A stretch of 20,303 bases of DNA, taken from positions 1 to 20,303 of the IMG/VR virus record IMGVR_UViG_3300044613_002496; one strand, given 5' to 3'. Positions 6,708-15,186 of this stretch are shown piece by piece. The stretch is from a virus. The notes below the pieces were generated by a model. The model made no database searches and was not told the origin of the DNA. It was given only the letters and a program-made list of their open reading frames with translations. The translations under genes were made by a program, and so were the position numbers. How positions within the stretch are numbered: position 1 is the stretch's first letter; every line of letters starts with the position of its first letter.

Positions 6708-8024
6708 ATGAGCATGGAAGATATTTTAAAACAAGTAGAACAGTTTATAAACGAAAAGCACGCAGCAAAAAAATGGATTGCTGGTCAAGATTGGGTTCAA
6801 TACGCTGGTCCGTATTTTGACACAGAAGAATACACAGAATCTATCAAAACAATATTACAAGGTTGGTTAGTTTTGGGCGAAAACGGTATTCGTTTTGAAC
6901 AAATTTTTCCACGTTTAGTTAATAAAAATTTTGGTATTCTTACTAATAGTGGTAGCAGTTCAAATCTACTAATGATGTCGGCTTTGACATCTAAACGCCT
7001 TACAAACTTTCCCAAAGGCACAAAAGTAATAACTCCTATTGCAGGATTTCCAACAACCATCAATCCTATCTTTCAGGTAGGATTTGAGCCAGTGTTTGTT
7101 GATATTGATCTTGATACATTAAATCTTAACCTCGATCAAGTAGAACAGCGAGCTAAAGAAGGATGTAAAGTTATTACTTTTGCTCATGTATTAGGCAATC
7201 CTCCAAACATGGATCGTCTAATGGATATTATTAATGAGTATGGATTGATCCTGTTAGAGGATTGTTGTGATGCTCTGGGTTCAACATATAAAGGAAAACC
7301 ATTGGGGAGCTTTGGTGAATTTGCAAGTTTTTCTTTCTATCCGGCACATCATATTACTATGGGTGAAGGTGGGTTTATCGCATGCAATACTCCACATCAA
7401 GAGAAGATAGTAAGAAGTTTTAGAGAGTGGGGCCGTGGTTGCTATTGTGTTGGCCAAAAAGCCAATTTACTAAAGAATGGTATGTGTAAATCTCGATTCT
7501 CTAATTGGTTGCCCGCTTTACCTGATGAAATATTTGATCACAAATACGTTTACGACGAAATTGGTTATAATTTAAAGCCAACAGACTCACAGGCAGCTAT
7601 GGGTCTTGCTCAGATAAAGAAACTACCAAAAATTATTAAAATGCGTAATGCTAACCACGAACGCTTAACACAGATATTTTCTAAATATGAAGACTATCTG
7701 ATACTTCCAAAAGCAACTAAAGGTGCTGATCCTGCTTGGTTTGCGTTTGCAATAACTATTAAAGATGGTGCTCCATTTAAACGAAAAGACATTGTGGATC
7801 ATTTTGAAAGCAATAAAATTCAAACTAGACCATATTTTGCTGGTAATATTATGTTACAACCAGCATATTCAGGAATGATGGATCCATATGAAGTAATTAC
7901 TAAATATCCAAATGCAAGAAAAGTTACAACAGATACTTTTTTCTTAGGAACTAGTCCGGTAATTACTTCGGAGCAATTAAGTTATATTGAACAAGTGGCT
8001 GATAATTTTTTTAAAGGAATATAA
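6708..8024 (+). CDS. rfbH: NDP-4-keto-6-deoxyhexose 3-dehydrase (RfbH/E1-type, PLP and Fe-S)
   Basis: This is a member of the DegT/DnrJ/EryC1/StrS fold that removes the C3 hydroxyl of a nucleotide-bound 4-keto-6-deoxyhexose, the key step toward 3,6-dideoxy sugars. It has 438 residues from ATG 6708 (RfbH is about 437), chosen over an ATG at 6681 inside the previous gene. The usual PLP lysine is replaced: FYPAHHITMGEGG at 210-222 has histidine at 215, the hallmark of 3-dehydrases rather than aminotransferases. Cysteines 187, 245, 247 and 260 form C-X57-C-X1-C-X12-C; the E1 [2Fe-2S] motif that I recall is C-X57-C-X1-C-X7-C, so the last spacing is five longer. The Fe-S ligands argue for E1 rather than ColD. 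An E3-type reductase partner would be needed and is not in the window. Confidence 0.9.
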   Translation: MSMEDILKQVEQFINEKHAAKKWIAGQDWVQYAGPYFDTEEYTESIKTILQGWLVLGENGIRFEQIFPRLVNKNFGILTNSGSSSNLLMMSALTSKRLTNFPKGTKVITPIAGFPTTINPIFQVGFEPVFVDIDLDTLNLNLDQVEQRAKEGCKVITFAHVLGNPPNMDRLMDIINEYGLILLEDCCDALGSTYKGKPLGSFGEFASFSFYPAHHITMGEGGFIACNTPHQEKIVRSFREWGRGCYCVGQKANLLKNGMCKSRFSNWLPALPDEIFDHKYVYDEIGYNLKPTDSQAAMGLAQIKKLPKIIKMRNANHERLTQIFSKYEDYLILPKATKGADPAWFAFAITIKDGAPFKRKDIVDHFESNKIQTRPYFAGNIMLQPAYSGMMDPYEVITKYPNARKVTTDTFFLGTSPVITSEQLSYIEQVADNFFKGI

Positions 8025-8025
8025 A

Positions 8026-8718
8026 ATGAAAAATAGAATATTAATAATGACCGGTGGTGCTTCGATCAATAGGCCCTTGGAAGAAACGGATAACACAATA
8101 GAAGAAATTTTAGATGCAACATTACCATCCAAACAAAGATATGCCAAAAAATATGGTTATGATTTATTGTCAATAAGATCTTTTGGATCGGATAAAAAAA
8201 ATAGATTTAAAGATTTTCAAGTGGGGTTTTTAAGAGCATTACGTGCTTTTGAGATGTTAAATTATTACGATGTAGTAATGTGGTTAGATGCCGATTCTAT
8301 TATTACAAATGATGAGTATTCTATAAATGATTTTTTATTAGACGATGAGCATGTTTTTTATGCATCATATGATTGGTTTGGTAAAACATCATTTAGTGCT
8401 GGTAATTTTATAGTAAAAAATACAAAAGATACAGAAGAATTTTTAAATGTATTTTTTAATGTTTGTAAATACTTTCCAGAAGAACAAGCAACATTAAATA
8501 CAATGTATTTTAGTTCTTATTTATCTAATAAATTTAAAATATTAGATCATAAATATCTGGGATCAATTCCTACATTAGAAATGTATAAAAATTGGTTTAA
8601 ACCATTAAGACCTATAGTAGGAACGTGGGAAGAAGGTGCGTTTTTAGCACATATAGCTGGTTCGTGTAATGCTGGAAGATTAGAAATTTTAAACAATTAT
8701 TTTAAAAAATACTTATAA
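8026..8718 (+). CDS. GT34-like glycosyltransferase (galactosyl/mannosyltransferase fold)
   Basis: A 230-residue predicted GT-A enzyme resembling the GMA12/MNN10 (GT34) family. KQRYAKKYGYDLLSI at 36-50 precedes YDVVMWLDADSIITN at 81-95, where DAD is the metal site in the pattern typical of this family. SAGNFIVKNT at 124-133 and a C-terminal FLAHIAGSCN fit the later conserved blocks. ATG 8026 is used (AAGGA at 8014-8018), rather than an upstream ATG at 7987 inside the dehydrase gene. No membrane anchor is visible, unlike eukaryotic members. Sugar specificity is unknown. AT content is very high. Confidence 0.75.
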   Translation: MKNRILIMTGGASINRPLEETDNTIEEILDATLPSKQRYAKKYGYDLLSIRSFGSDKKNRFKDFQVGFLRALRAFEMLNYYDVVMWLDADSIITNDEYSINDFLLDDEHVFYASYDWFGKTSFSAGNFIVKNTKDTEEFLNVFFNVCKYFPEEQATLNTMYFSSYLSNKFKILDHKYLGSIPTLEMYKNWFKPLRPIVGTWEEGAFLAHIAGSCNAGRLEILNNYFKKYL

Positions 8719-8720
8719 AC

Positions 8721-9254
8721 ATGAAAACACAATATTCTCAAATAGGTCAAGATGTATTTGTAATTCAGACATTAAAACAAAAAACAAATGGTTTATTTTT
8801 AGATATTGGTTCTGCTGGACCAACTATTATTAATAACACTTATTTGTTAGAAAAAAAATATAATTGGACTGGCATATCAATTGATTTAGATAAAAATTAC
8901 GAAACAGAATGGAAAAATAGTGATAGAAATTCTAAATTCTTAATACAAGATGCATTAACTACAAATTATGATGAAATTTTATCTAATCTTTTAATACAAA
9001 ATAATAAAGATAGAATAGATTATTTAAGTATGGATTTGGAACCACCAGAAATAACACTTCAAGCATTATACAAATTGCCTTTAGATAAATTTAGATTTTC
9101 TGTTATAACTTTTGAACATGATTTTTATCGTAATAATTTACATTTATTAGAAGCTAGTAGGGAGCATTTTAATAAATTTAATTATAAATTAGTTGTATCT
9201 AATATTGCCAATCAAGAAGATTGGTGGATTGATTCTACTTTAAATATTATATAA
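8721..9254 (+). CDS. FkbM-type SAM-dependent methyltransferase
   Basis: A 177-residue protein of the FkbM (Methyltransf_21) type, which commonly O-methylates sugars. SQIGQDVFV at 6-14 is the usual opening. GLFLDIGSAGPTIINNTYLL at 24-43 is the SAM-binding strand and loop, followed by WTGISIDLD. YLSMDLEPPEITLQAL at 101-116 corresponds to the family's YLSxDxEGxE segment; here the canonical glycine-x is PP. FSVITFEHD at 126-134 also fits. Its likely role is methylation of a sugar hydroxyl in the glycan made by this cassette. It begins two bases after the previous stop without a visible ribosome site. Confidence 0.8.
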   Translation: MKTQYSQIGQDVFVIQTLKQKTNGLFLDIGSAGPTIINNTYLLEKKYNWTGISIDLDKNYETEWKNSDRNSKFLIQDALTTNYDEILSNLLIQNNKDRIDYLSMDLEPPEITLQALYKLPLDKFRFSVITFEHDFYRNNLHLLEASREHFNKFNYKLVVSNIANQEDWWIDSTLNII

Positions 9255-9266
9255 AGGATTTATTTT

Positions 9267-10049
9267 ATGAACGACTTATCTATTGGTATTGTTACTTTTA
9301 AAGAAAGAAAAGAACTAATCAAAGAGTTAGTTAAAAGAATACGTTTAACAGTTCCAGAAACTGTTGATATTATTTTAGCAGTAAATGGTAATAATGAAGA
9401 AGAAATGCCAAACGATTATAGAACAGAAATGTTAGATTTGGCAAAACAATATAAAAATGTTTATCCTATATTCTGTCCAGAGTTTAAAGGATTGAGTAAA
9501 CTGTGGAATAATTTAGTTATTTTTAGTAAAACTGAATATAATTTTATACTTTGTGATGATGTTGTGTGGGCAAATCAAAACATATACAACGATATTATAA
9601 ATCACATAGAAAAAACCAAACAAGAATTTTTTACAATTAATGGCGGATTTTCTCATTTTATTTGCACTAAAGGTATTTTACATAAAATTGGTTATTTTGA
9701 TGAAAGGTTATGTGGGTTTGGAGAAGAAGATGGAGATATGCATTGGAGGCACATTAAAACGATGGGTTATGATATACCTAAATTAACTATTTTTGGAATT
9801 TATAATAATGCTGCATACAATTTAAAAAATGAAAAAATAGAAACTCATCAAGATAATAAACCGCGATTTAATAGAGAATTAATTTTACAGATGTATGAAG
9901 AAAATAAAACAGAAGGTTACGCAACTTCTATGTGCCCATTTCCTATTAAAAAAATAATACCAGATTTACAACAATATCCATATGAAAAATTCATTAAAAA
10001 TAATAAACATAATATTAAAAAATTTGAAAGGGTAGTTTTTGATGAATAA
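9267..10049 (+). CDS. GT2-type glycosyltransferase
   Basis: A 260-residue protein with a GT-A type start (LSIGIVTFKERKELIKELV, 4-22). ILCDDVVWAN at 94-103 is the DxD-type site, and GFGEEDGDMHWR at 150-161 matches the G-x-E-D-x-D region of GT2 enzymes. The C-terminal 90 residues carry no known domain. A clear AAGGA (9253-9257) precedes ATG 9267; this AAAGGATTTATTTTATG leader resembles the one before the clamp gene at 321-340. The end overlaps the next gene by eight bases. Donor and acceptor are unknown. Confidence 0.8.
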   Translation: MNDLSIGIVTFKERKELIKELVKRIRLTVPETVDIILAVNGNNEEEMPNDYRTEMLDLAKQYKNVYPIFCPEFKGLSKLWNNLVIFSKTEYNFILCDDVVWANQNIYNDIINHIEKTKQEFFTINGGFSHFICTKGILHKIGYFDERLCGFGEEDGDMHWRHIKTMGYDIPKLTIFGIYNNAAYNLKNEKIETHQDNKPRFNRELILQMYEENKTEGYATSMCPFPIKKIIPDLQQYPYEKFIKNNKHNIKKFERVVFDE

Positions 10050-10857
10050 AATATCAATTTTTGGTGGTAATGGATTTATAGGATCTAAATTTTGTAAAAA
10101 TGATTATATATCAAAAACAAATAATATTCTTTATTTAATAAGCACAGTAGATAATTATAATGTTCATAATAATTTACATGTTGATATTGATACAAATTTA
10201 AAAGTATTAATGAATGTGTTAGAGAATATTCCAAAAAATAGTGATACTATATTTAATTTTATCAGTTCTTGGTTTGTCTACGGTCAAAATAATGAAATTC
10301 CTTTTAGAGAAGATTATTCAAAATGTAATCCAACCGGATTTTATTCTATTACAAAATACTGTGCAGAACAGCTATTAATATCTTTTTGTCAAACGTATAA
10401 TATAAAATATAGAATATTTAGATTAGCAAACGTATTAGGAGAAGGAGATACTAAAATCTCTAAAAAGAAAAATGCACTTCAGTATTTGATAAAACAAATT
10501 ACCGAAAATAAAGACGTAGAATTGTATTACGGTGGTCAGGTTTTGCGAGATTATATTTACGTGGATGATGTTTGTAATGCGATCAAACACTGCATGGATA
10601 ATGCACCTTATAATGAAATAATAAATATAGGGAGCGGAGAACCATTTGTCTTTATTAATCTCATTAATAAAGCTATAGAATACTCAAAATCTAAATCAAA
10701 AATTATTCATATACAACCAACAAATTTTCATAATATAGTTCAAGTAAGACATTCTTATTTGGACATTAAAAAATTATCTTCTTATGGATATAAAAACCAA
10801 TTCAGTATTGATAACACCATACATAAGTTAGTAGATTTTTATAAAAATAATATTTGA
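10042..10857 (+). CDS. NAD(P)-dependent epimerase/dehydratase (extended SDR)
   Basis: A 271-residue extended short-chain dehydrogenase. The dinucleotide-binding loop is GGNGFIG at 8-14, with serines at 75-76 and the catalytic pair Y101 and K105 in YSITK. RDYIYVDDVCNAI and NIGSGEPF are conserved downstream blocks of nucleotide-sugar epimerases/dehydratases. It lacks the DE pair of 4,6-dehydratases, so it is more likely a 4-reductase or an epimerase. ATG 10042 is preferred over an in-frame TTG at 10039. It overlaps the upstream GT gene by eight bases. It could reduce the 4-keto intermediates made by the dehydratases in this cassette, but the substrate cannot be read. Confidence 0.82.
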   Translation: MNKISIFGGNGFIGSKFCKNDYISKTNNILYLISTVDNYNVHNNLHVDIDTNLKVLMNVLENIPKNSDTIFNFISSWFVYGQNNEIPFREDYSKCNPTGFYSITKYCAEQLLISFCQTYNIKYRIFRLANVLGEGDTKISKKKNALQYLIKQITENKDVELYYGGQVLRDYIYVDDVCNAIKHCMDNAPYNEIINIGSGEPFVFINLINKAIEYSKSKSKIIHIQPTNFHNIVQVRHSYLDIKKLSSYGYKNQFSIDNTIHKLVDFYKNNI

Positions 10858-10868
10858 AAGAATTTAAT

Positions 10869-11822
10869 ATGAAAAAAATAGTATATGTGACTGGATGTTT
10901 AGGATTTATTGGTTCTTATGTTACCAGATTATGCCTAAAAAAGGGATGGTATGTAAAAGGCGTAGATAAAATAACATATGCCGCAAATAAAAATCTTTTA
11001 GAAGAGTTTAACAAATATGATAATTTTTCATTTGTTCATTGTGATATAAACGATCTTAAATTTTTATACGATTGTGATTATATTATTAATACTGCAGCAG
11101 AAACTCATGTGGGAAATTCTATAGCAAATAGTGACGATTTTGTTCACTCTAATATAAATGGTGTTCATAATCTTTTAGAACTAATTAAAAATTATAGACA
11201 AGAAAACGGGACAATTCCTACTCTTCTTCATTTTAGCACTGATGAAGTATATGGAGATATTGAATCTGGTGCACATACAGAAACAGATATATTAAAACCA
11301 TCAAATCCGTATGCTGCGACAAAAGCAGCAGCCGATATGTTAATTTTAGCTTGGTCTAGAACCTATAAAATACCATACGTAATAGTTCGACCAACTAATA
11401 ATTATGGTATAGGACAATATGTAGAAAAATTAATACCAAAGGCATGTAAATATTTAAAGCTAGGGAAAAAAATTCCATTACACAATAACGGAACCCCAAT
11501 TAGAAATTGGCTACATGCTGAAGATACTGCAGCAGCAACAGTAAAAATTATTGAAACCAATTCTAAAAATGAAATTTATAATATTTGTGGCGGATTTGAG
11601 CAATCAAATATTGATACAATTAAAGCTTTATTAATTGCTAATGGTATTGATATTAATGAGATAAACAAATATGTAGATTTTTCTTGCAACAGGCCGGGAC
11701 AGGATGTAAGATATGCATTGGATGATTCTAAATTGAGAGCTCTTGGTTGGATTTCAAATAAACATTTCAGTACAGAAATTAAAAATATAGTAGAATATTA
11801 TAAGGATAAATTTATATGGTAA
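10869..11822 (+). CDS. rfbB: dTDP-glucose 4,6-dehydratase-like (RfbB family)
   Basis: Converts an NDP-hexose to the 4-keto-6-deoxy sugar, the entry point for deoxysugars. The product is 317 residues, shorter than the roughly 360 of E. coli RfbB. Motifs are TGCLGFIG at 8-15, STDEVYGD at 123-130 with the catalytic T-D-E triad at 124-126, YAATK with Y148 and K152, and RPTNNYGIGQYVEKLIP at 174-190. RNWLHAEDTAAA and RPGQDVRYALDD are characteristic RfbB blocks. The nucleotide (dTDP, CDP or other) cannot be decided by eye; a CDP-glucose preference would suit the downstream 3-dehydrase. ATG 10869 is chosen over a TTG at 10854. No rfbA, rfbC or rfbD partner is visible, so the host may supply the activated sugar. 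Confidence 0.87.
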   Translation: MKKIVYVTGCLGFIGSYVTRLCLKKGWYVKGVDKITYAANKNLLEEFNKYDNFSFVHCDINDLKFLYDCDYIINTAAETHVGNSIANSDDFVHSNINGVHNLLELIKNYRQENGTIPTLLHFSTDEVYGDIESGAHTETDILKPSNPYAATKAAADMLILAWSRTYKIPYVIVRPTNNYGIGQYVEKLIPKACKYLKLGKKIPLHNNGTPIRNWLHAEDTAAATVKIIETNSKNEIYNICGGFEQSNIDTIKALLIANGIDINEINKYVDFSCNRPGQDVRYALDDSKLRALGWISNKHFSTEIKNIVEYYKDKFIW

Positions 11823-12364
11823 AAAACGCATTAATTATTACTTGGGAAAAATTTCAAGATCACGAATTAATTTATCCTTTTTATAGTTTAAAGGAAGCCG
11901 GATTCAATGTAACGCTAATGGCCAATAAAACTGGTAAGATCTGGGGTAGTTTAGGCACTCACATGTTATGTGATGTAGAGACCACAATTTTTGAAAACGA
12001 AACAACACGACAAAAGTATCTTAATGATTACGAACTCTTGGTGATTCCTGGTGGTGTTAAAGCATTAGAAAAACTAAGACAAGAAAAAGGAGTTCTTAAG
12101 TTTGTACAAGAATGGAATATTGCAAATAAAACTATTTTTTCAGTATGCAATGGTGCACAACTATTAATTTCTGCTAAGATTTTAAAAGGAAGAACTATTT
12201 CTGGTTATTATTCTATTGATATTGATATTGAAAATGCAGGTGCTATTTACAGCAGAGAACCTGTAGTAATTGATGGCAATATTATATCTTGCCCTCATTA
12301 TGATTTTATGGGAGAATGGTTGCGCGTTGGTTATCAAGTTCATAATGAAAGAACTAAAAACTAA
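11816..12364 (+). CDS. PfpI/DJ-1 superfamily protein
   Basis: A 182-residue protein of the class I glutamine amidotransferase-like (PfpI/DJ-1) fold. LIITWEKFQDHELIYPFYSL at 6-25 carries the conserved glutamate (E17). LLVIPGG at 74-80 is the central strand, and SVCNGAQLL at 109-117 is the nucleophile elbow with C111. ISCPHYDFMGEWLR at 157-170 ends the fold. Known members act as deglycases/glyoxalases, chaperones or hydrolases, and the exact reaction cannot be read here. It overlaps the RfbB-like gene by seven bases and the cupin by one, so it seems to be made with the sugar enzymes. Its place in a glycan cassette is unusual; a role in handling reactive keto sugars is only a guess. Confidence 0.82.
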   Translation: MVKNALIITWEKFQDHELIYPFYSLKEAGFNVTLMANKTGKIWGSLGTHMLCDVETTIFENETTRQKYLNDYELLVIPGGVKALEKLRQEKGVLKFVQEWNIANKTIFSVCNGAQLLISAKILKGRTISGYYSIDIDIENAGAIYSREPVVIDGNIISCPHYDFMGEWLRVGYQVHNERTKN

Positions 12365-13047
12365 TGAGTTATGATACTAATATTGTAAAAAAACCATGGG
12401 GATACGAATACTTAGCCTACCAAAATGAAGACGTTGGCTTATGGTTTTTATATATTTCTCCTAATCAGAGCACTTCTATGCATTGCCACCCCAAAAAAAC
12501 TACTGGATTGGTTTTATTAGACGGCAAAGCAGAAGTATCATTTTTAGCGGATACTCGTGTTTTAAACTCATTAGATAAAGTTATGATTAGACGAGGATTA
12601 TTTCATTCAACCAAAGCACTGTCTGATGATGGTGCTTGGATATTTGAAATCGAGACACCAAAAGATAAACACGATTTGGTTAGATTAAAGGATCGATACG
12701 GTCGTTCTCATAAACCGTATGAAGATAATACATTTGAAGAATCTAAAACAGATCAATGTTTATGGATAAACGAACCTAAATTAAATAAAAAAAATACTTA
12801 TCAGTTTGCAAATTGTACTATAACAATAGAAACTATAAATGATATTGAAATAATTAATAATAAACAGGATTCAGATTTAATCGTGTTTCTTAAAGGTGGC
12901 ATGGTAAGAATTATTGATGGAATATCACACTGTGTTACAATACCTGGAGATGTTGGATTTGCAAAAATCGTAAAACAAGTATCAAAAGAATTAGATGGTG
13001 TGATTTCTGAAACAATTTTATTAACAATTTGTAAAAATGAAAAATAA
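12364..13047 (+). CDS. cupin-domain protein (phosphomannose isomerase type II-like N-terminus)
   Basis: A 227-residue protein with a cupin in the first half. KPWGYEYLAYQ at 10-20 and HCHPKKTTGLVLLDGKAEV at 40-58 match the conserved start of type II mannose-6-phosphate isomerase and similar sugar cupins; H40, H42 and probably H81 would bind metal. HKPYEDN follows, and the remaining 100 residues may form a second, metal-free barrel (a VFLKGGMVRI segment near 178-187 resembles one). It may be a sugar-phosphate isomerase or epimerase, or a sensor; no residue settles this. It starts on the last base of the previous stop (TAATG) and overlaps the next gene by 11 bases. Confidence 0.78.
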   Translation: MSYDTNIVKKPWGYEYLAYQNEDVGLWFLYISPNQSTSMHCHPKKTTGLVLLDGKAEVSFLADTRVLNSLDKVMIRRGLFHSTKALSDDGAWIFEIETPKDKHDLVRLKDRYGRSHKPYEDNTFEESKTDQCLWINEPKLNKKNTYQFANCTITIETINDIEIINNKQDSDLIVFLKGGMVRIIDGISHCVTIPGDVGFAKIVKQVSKELDGVISETILLTICKNEK

Positions 13048-13426
13048 TACACACTTTCCTCCCGGTTATGAAAATGATAAAAATAATATAGCTATTGATT
13101 TTGATGGAGTTATTCATTGCTTTGATAAAGGATGGTATGATGGAACTTGTTATGGAGAACCAATTCCTGGTTCTTTGCAAGCAATAAAAAATTTATCTAA
13201 ACAATATAAAATTATTATTTTTACTGCTAAAGCAAAACCAGATAGGCCATTAGTAAACGGCAAAACAGGAACAGAATTAGTGGAAGAGTGGCTGCAGAAA
13301 CATGATATATTAGATTGTATTAGCGGTATTACTTCTGAAAAACCAAGAGCAATGTTATACATTGATGATAATGGTTATCGATTTGAAAATTGGAATGATA
13401 CTTTAAATTTTATTAATACATTATGA
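13037..13426 (+). CDS. small HAD-superfamily phosphatase
   Basis: A capless HAD hydrolase of 129 residues. Motif I is AIDFDGVIH at 19-27, with nucleophile D21 and general acid D23. Motif II is IIIFTAKA at 59-66, with T63. Motif III lysine is K102 in EKPRAMLYIDD, and motif IV aspartates are D110 and D111. A full active site is therefore visible. Such small HADs in glycan loci usually dephosphorylate sugar phosphates. Start and stop overlap both neighbours (11 and 4 bases), so it is translationally linked to the cupin and to the ThDP enzyme. The substrate is unknown. Confidence 0.85.
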   Translation: MKNNTHFPPGYENDKNNIAIDFDGVIHCFDKGWYDGTCYGEPIPGSLQAIKNLSKQYKIIIFTAKAKPDRPLVNGKTGTELVEEWLQKHDILDCISGITSEKPRAMLYIDDNGYRFENWNDTLNFINTL

Positions 13427-15186
13427 TTAAAGTTTCTGATTACATATTTGATTATCTTCTTTCTAAAGGCATTAATACTATTTTTTCAGTGTCTGGAGGA
13501 GCAGCTGCACACTTATTAAATTCTGTAAGAGAAAGGCCATTTACATACATTTGTAATTATCATGAACAAGCTTGTGCTATGGCAGCTGAAGGGTACGCAA
13601 GAATAGCAAATAAGCCAGCTTGTGTATTAGTCACAAATGGTCCTGGCTCTTCTAATACTATTACTGGAGTTTTAGGTGCTTATCAAGACTCCATACCAAT
13701 GATTATAATTTCTGGCCAAGTACCAGTAAATCAATCTCTTAGTAGTTTACAGGATATAAAATTAAGACAACTAGGTGTACAAGAATGTGATATTATTAGT
13801 ATGGTAACCCCCATCACCAAATATGCCGTTCAAGTAACAGATCCAAATACTTTACAATTTCATCTGGATCAAGCTTATACTATTGCTATGTCTGGCAGAA
13901 AAGGTCCAGTATGGTTGGATATTCCTTTAGACGTACAAAACAGTAAAATACAAATAAAAGAAATTAATGCTGAAATAAAAAATAATATAGTTGAATATAA
14001 TTTAGATGAAATAATTGATGTTATTTTTAAAGCTAAATCTCCAGTTATTATTACAGGCAACGGTATACATTTATCTCAAACAGAAAAATTATTTCTTGAA
14101 CTAAAAAACATGTTACAAATACCAGTAATATCTACATGGATATCTAAAGATTTAATGAATCAACAAGATCCATTATTTGTTGGAAATTTTGGTTTATTAG
14201 GAGAACGAGCAGCAAATTTTGCAGTTCAAAATTCAGATTTATTATTAATTTTGGGAAGTAGGATGTCTATTCCTAATATTGGTTATCAACCTAATTTATT
14301 TTCTCCAAAATCAATTAAAATAATGGTTGATATAGACGAAAATGAAATAAAAAAACCTACTATTAAAATAGATTATCCTATAGTAGATGATTTAAATTTT
14401 TTCTTTCCTAAGATATTATTAAAATTAAAAAATAAAAATATACCAAACTGGAATGATTGGGTAAATAAAACTCAATTGTGGAAAGAAAAATATCCAGTGT
14501 TTCAACCAGAATATAAAACAAATACAGATAAAATTAATTCATTTTATTTTATGGAAGTGTTGTCGTCTGTTTTGACGGATAATATAATAGTAACAGATAT
14601 GGGAACAAGTTATACTTGCACTATGCAATCACTACAAATGAACGGCAAAAATCGATTATTTACATCAAGTGCTTGCTGTTCTATGGGATTTGGTTTGCCA
14701 GGAGCTATTGGAGCATATTATGCAGATCCTCAAAAAAATATTATTCTTATTTCTGGTGATGGTGGATTACAAATGAACATTCAAGAATTACAAACAGTAA
14801 TTCATAATAATATTCCTTTAAAAATTTTTGTATTAAATAATAATGGTTATTTGGCCATAACACTAATGCAAGATAATTTATTTAATGGAAATTATATAGG
14901 TTCTAATAATAAAAGTGGAATTAGCTCTCCTAGTTTCATAAAATTAGGAGAAGCTTATGGTTTTAAAACCTTTAAACTAAAAAATAATACAGAATTACAA
15001 GATAATATTAATTTAATTTTAAACACAAAAGGCCCTGTATTGTGTGAAATTATGATGACAGAAAATCAATTATTAATTCCACGAGTGCAAAGCTCTAAAG
15101 ACTCCGAAGGCAAAATCACATCAACCTCTTTAGAGAATATGTTTCCTTATCTTGATGCAGCAGAGATGAAAGAAATCATGAAATGA
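13423..15186 (+). CDS. thiamine diphosphate-dependent enzyme, acetolactate synthase/YerE-like
   Basis: A 587-residue three-domain ThDP enzyme. The N-terminal PYR domain has the activating glutamate E48 in YHEQACAMAAEGYARI, then VTNGPGSSNTITGVLGAYQD at 70-89. A central domain runs about 190-330 (LGSRMSIPNIGY). The C-terminal PP domain carries GDGG at 445-448 and NNN at 472-474, the ThDP/Mg motif. A homologue, YerE, adds an acetyl unit from pyruvate to C4 of a CDP-3,6-dideoxy-4-keto-hexose to make yersiniose; this fits the 3-dehydrase in the same cassette. Authentic acetolactate synthase or another carboligase is the alternative. It overlaps its neighbours by four bases at each end. This gene is extremely AT-rich. 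Confidence 0.87.
   Translation: MIKVSDYIFDYLLSKGINTIFSVSGGAAAHLLNSVRERPFTYICNYHEQACAMAAEGYARIANKPACVLVTNGPGSSNTITGVLGAYQDSIPMIIISGQVPVNQSLSSLQDIKLRQLGVQECDIISMVTPITKYAVQVTDPNTLQFHLDQAYTIAMSGRKGPVWLDIPLDVQNSKIQIKEINAEIKNNIVEYNLDEIIDVIFKAKSPVIITGNGIHLSQTEKLFLELKNMLQIPVISTWISKDLMNQQDPLFVGNFGLLGERAANFAVQNSDLLLILGSRMSIPNIGYQPNLFSPKSIKIMVDIDENEIKKPTIKIDYPIVDDLNFFFPKILLKLKNKNIPNWNDWVNKTQLWKEKYPVFQPEYKTNTDKINSFYFMEVLSSVLTDNIIVTDMGTSYTCTMQSLQMNGKNRLFTSSACCSMGFGLPGAIGAYYADPQKNIILISGDGGLQMNIQELQTVIHNNIPLKIFVLNNNGYLAITLMQDNLFNGNYIGSNNKSGISSPSFIKLGEAYGFKTFKLKNNTELQDNINLILNTKGPVLCEIMMTENQLLIPRVQSSKDSEGKITSTSLENMFPYLDAAEMKEIMK

Noticed and set aside
6708-8024. Sugar aminotransferase (DegT-type) as the function
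   Set aside because: The PLP lysine is replaced by histidine in the AHH motif and Fe-S cysteines are present, both typical of 3-dehydrases.
7987-8025. Upstream ATG at 7987 as start of the GT34-like gene
   Set aside because: It lies within the 3-dehydrase gene and adds 13 residues outside the fold. ATG 8026 has AAGGA at 8014-8018 and directly precedes the first beta strand.
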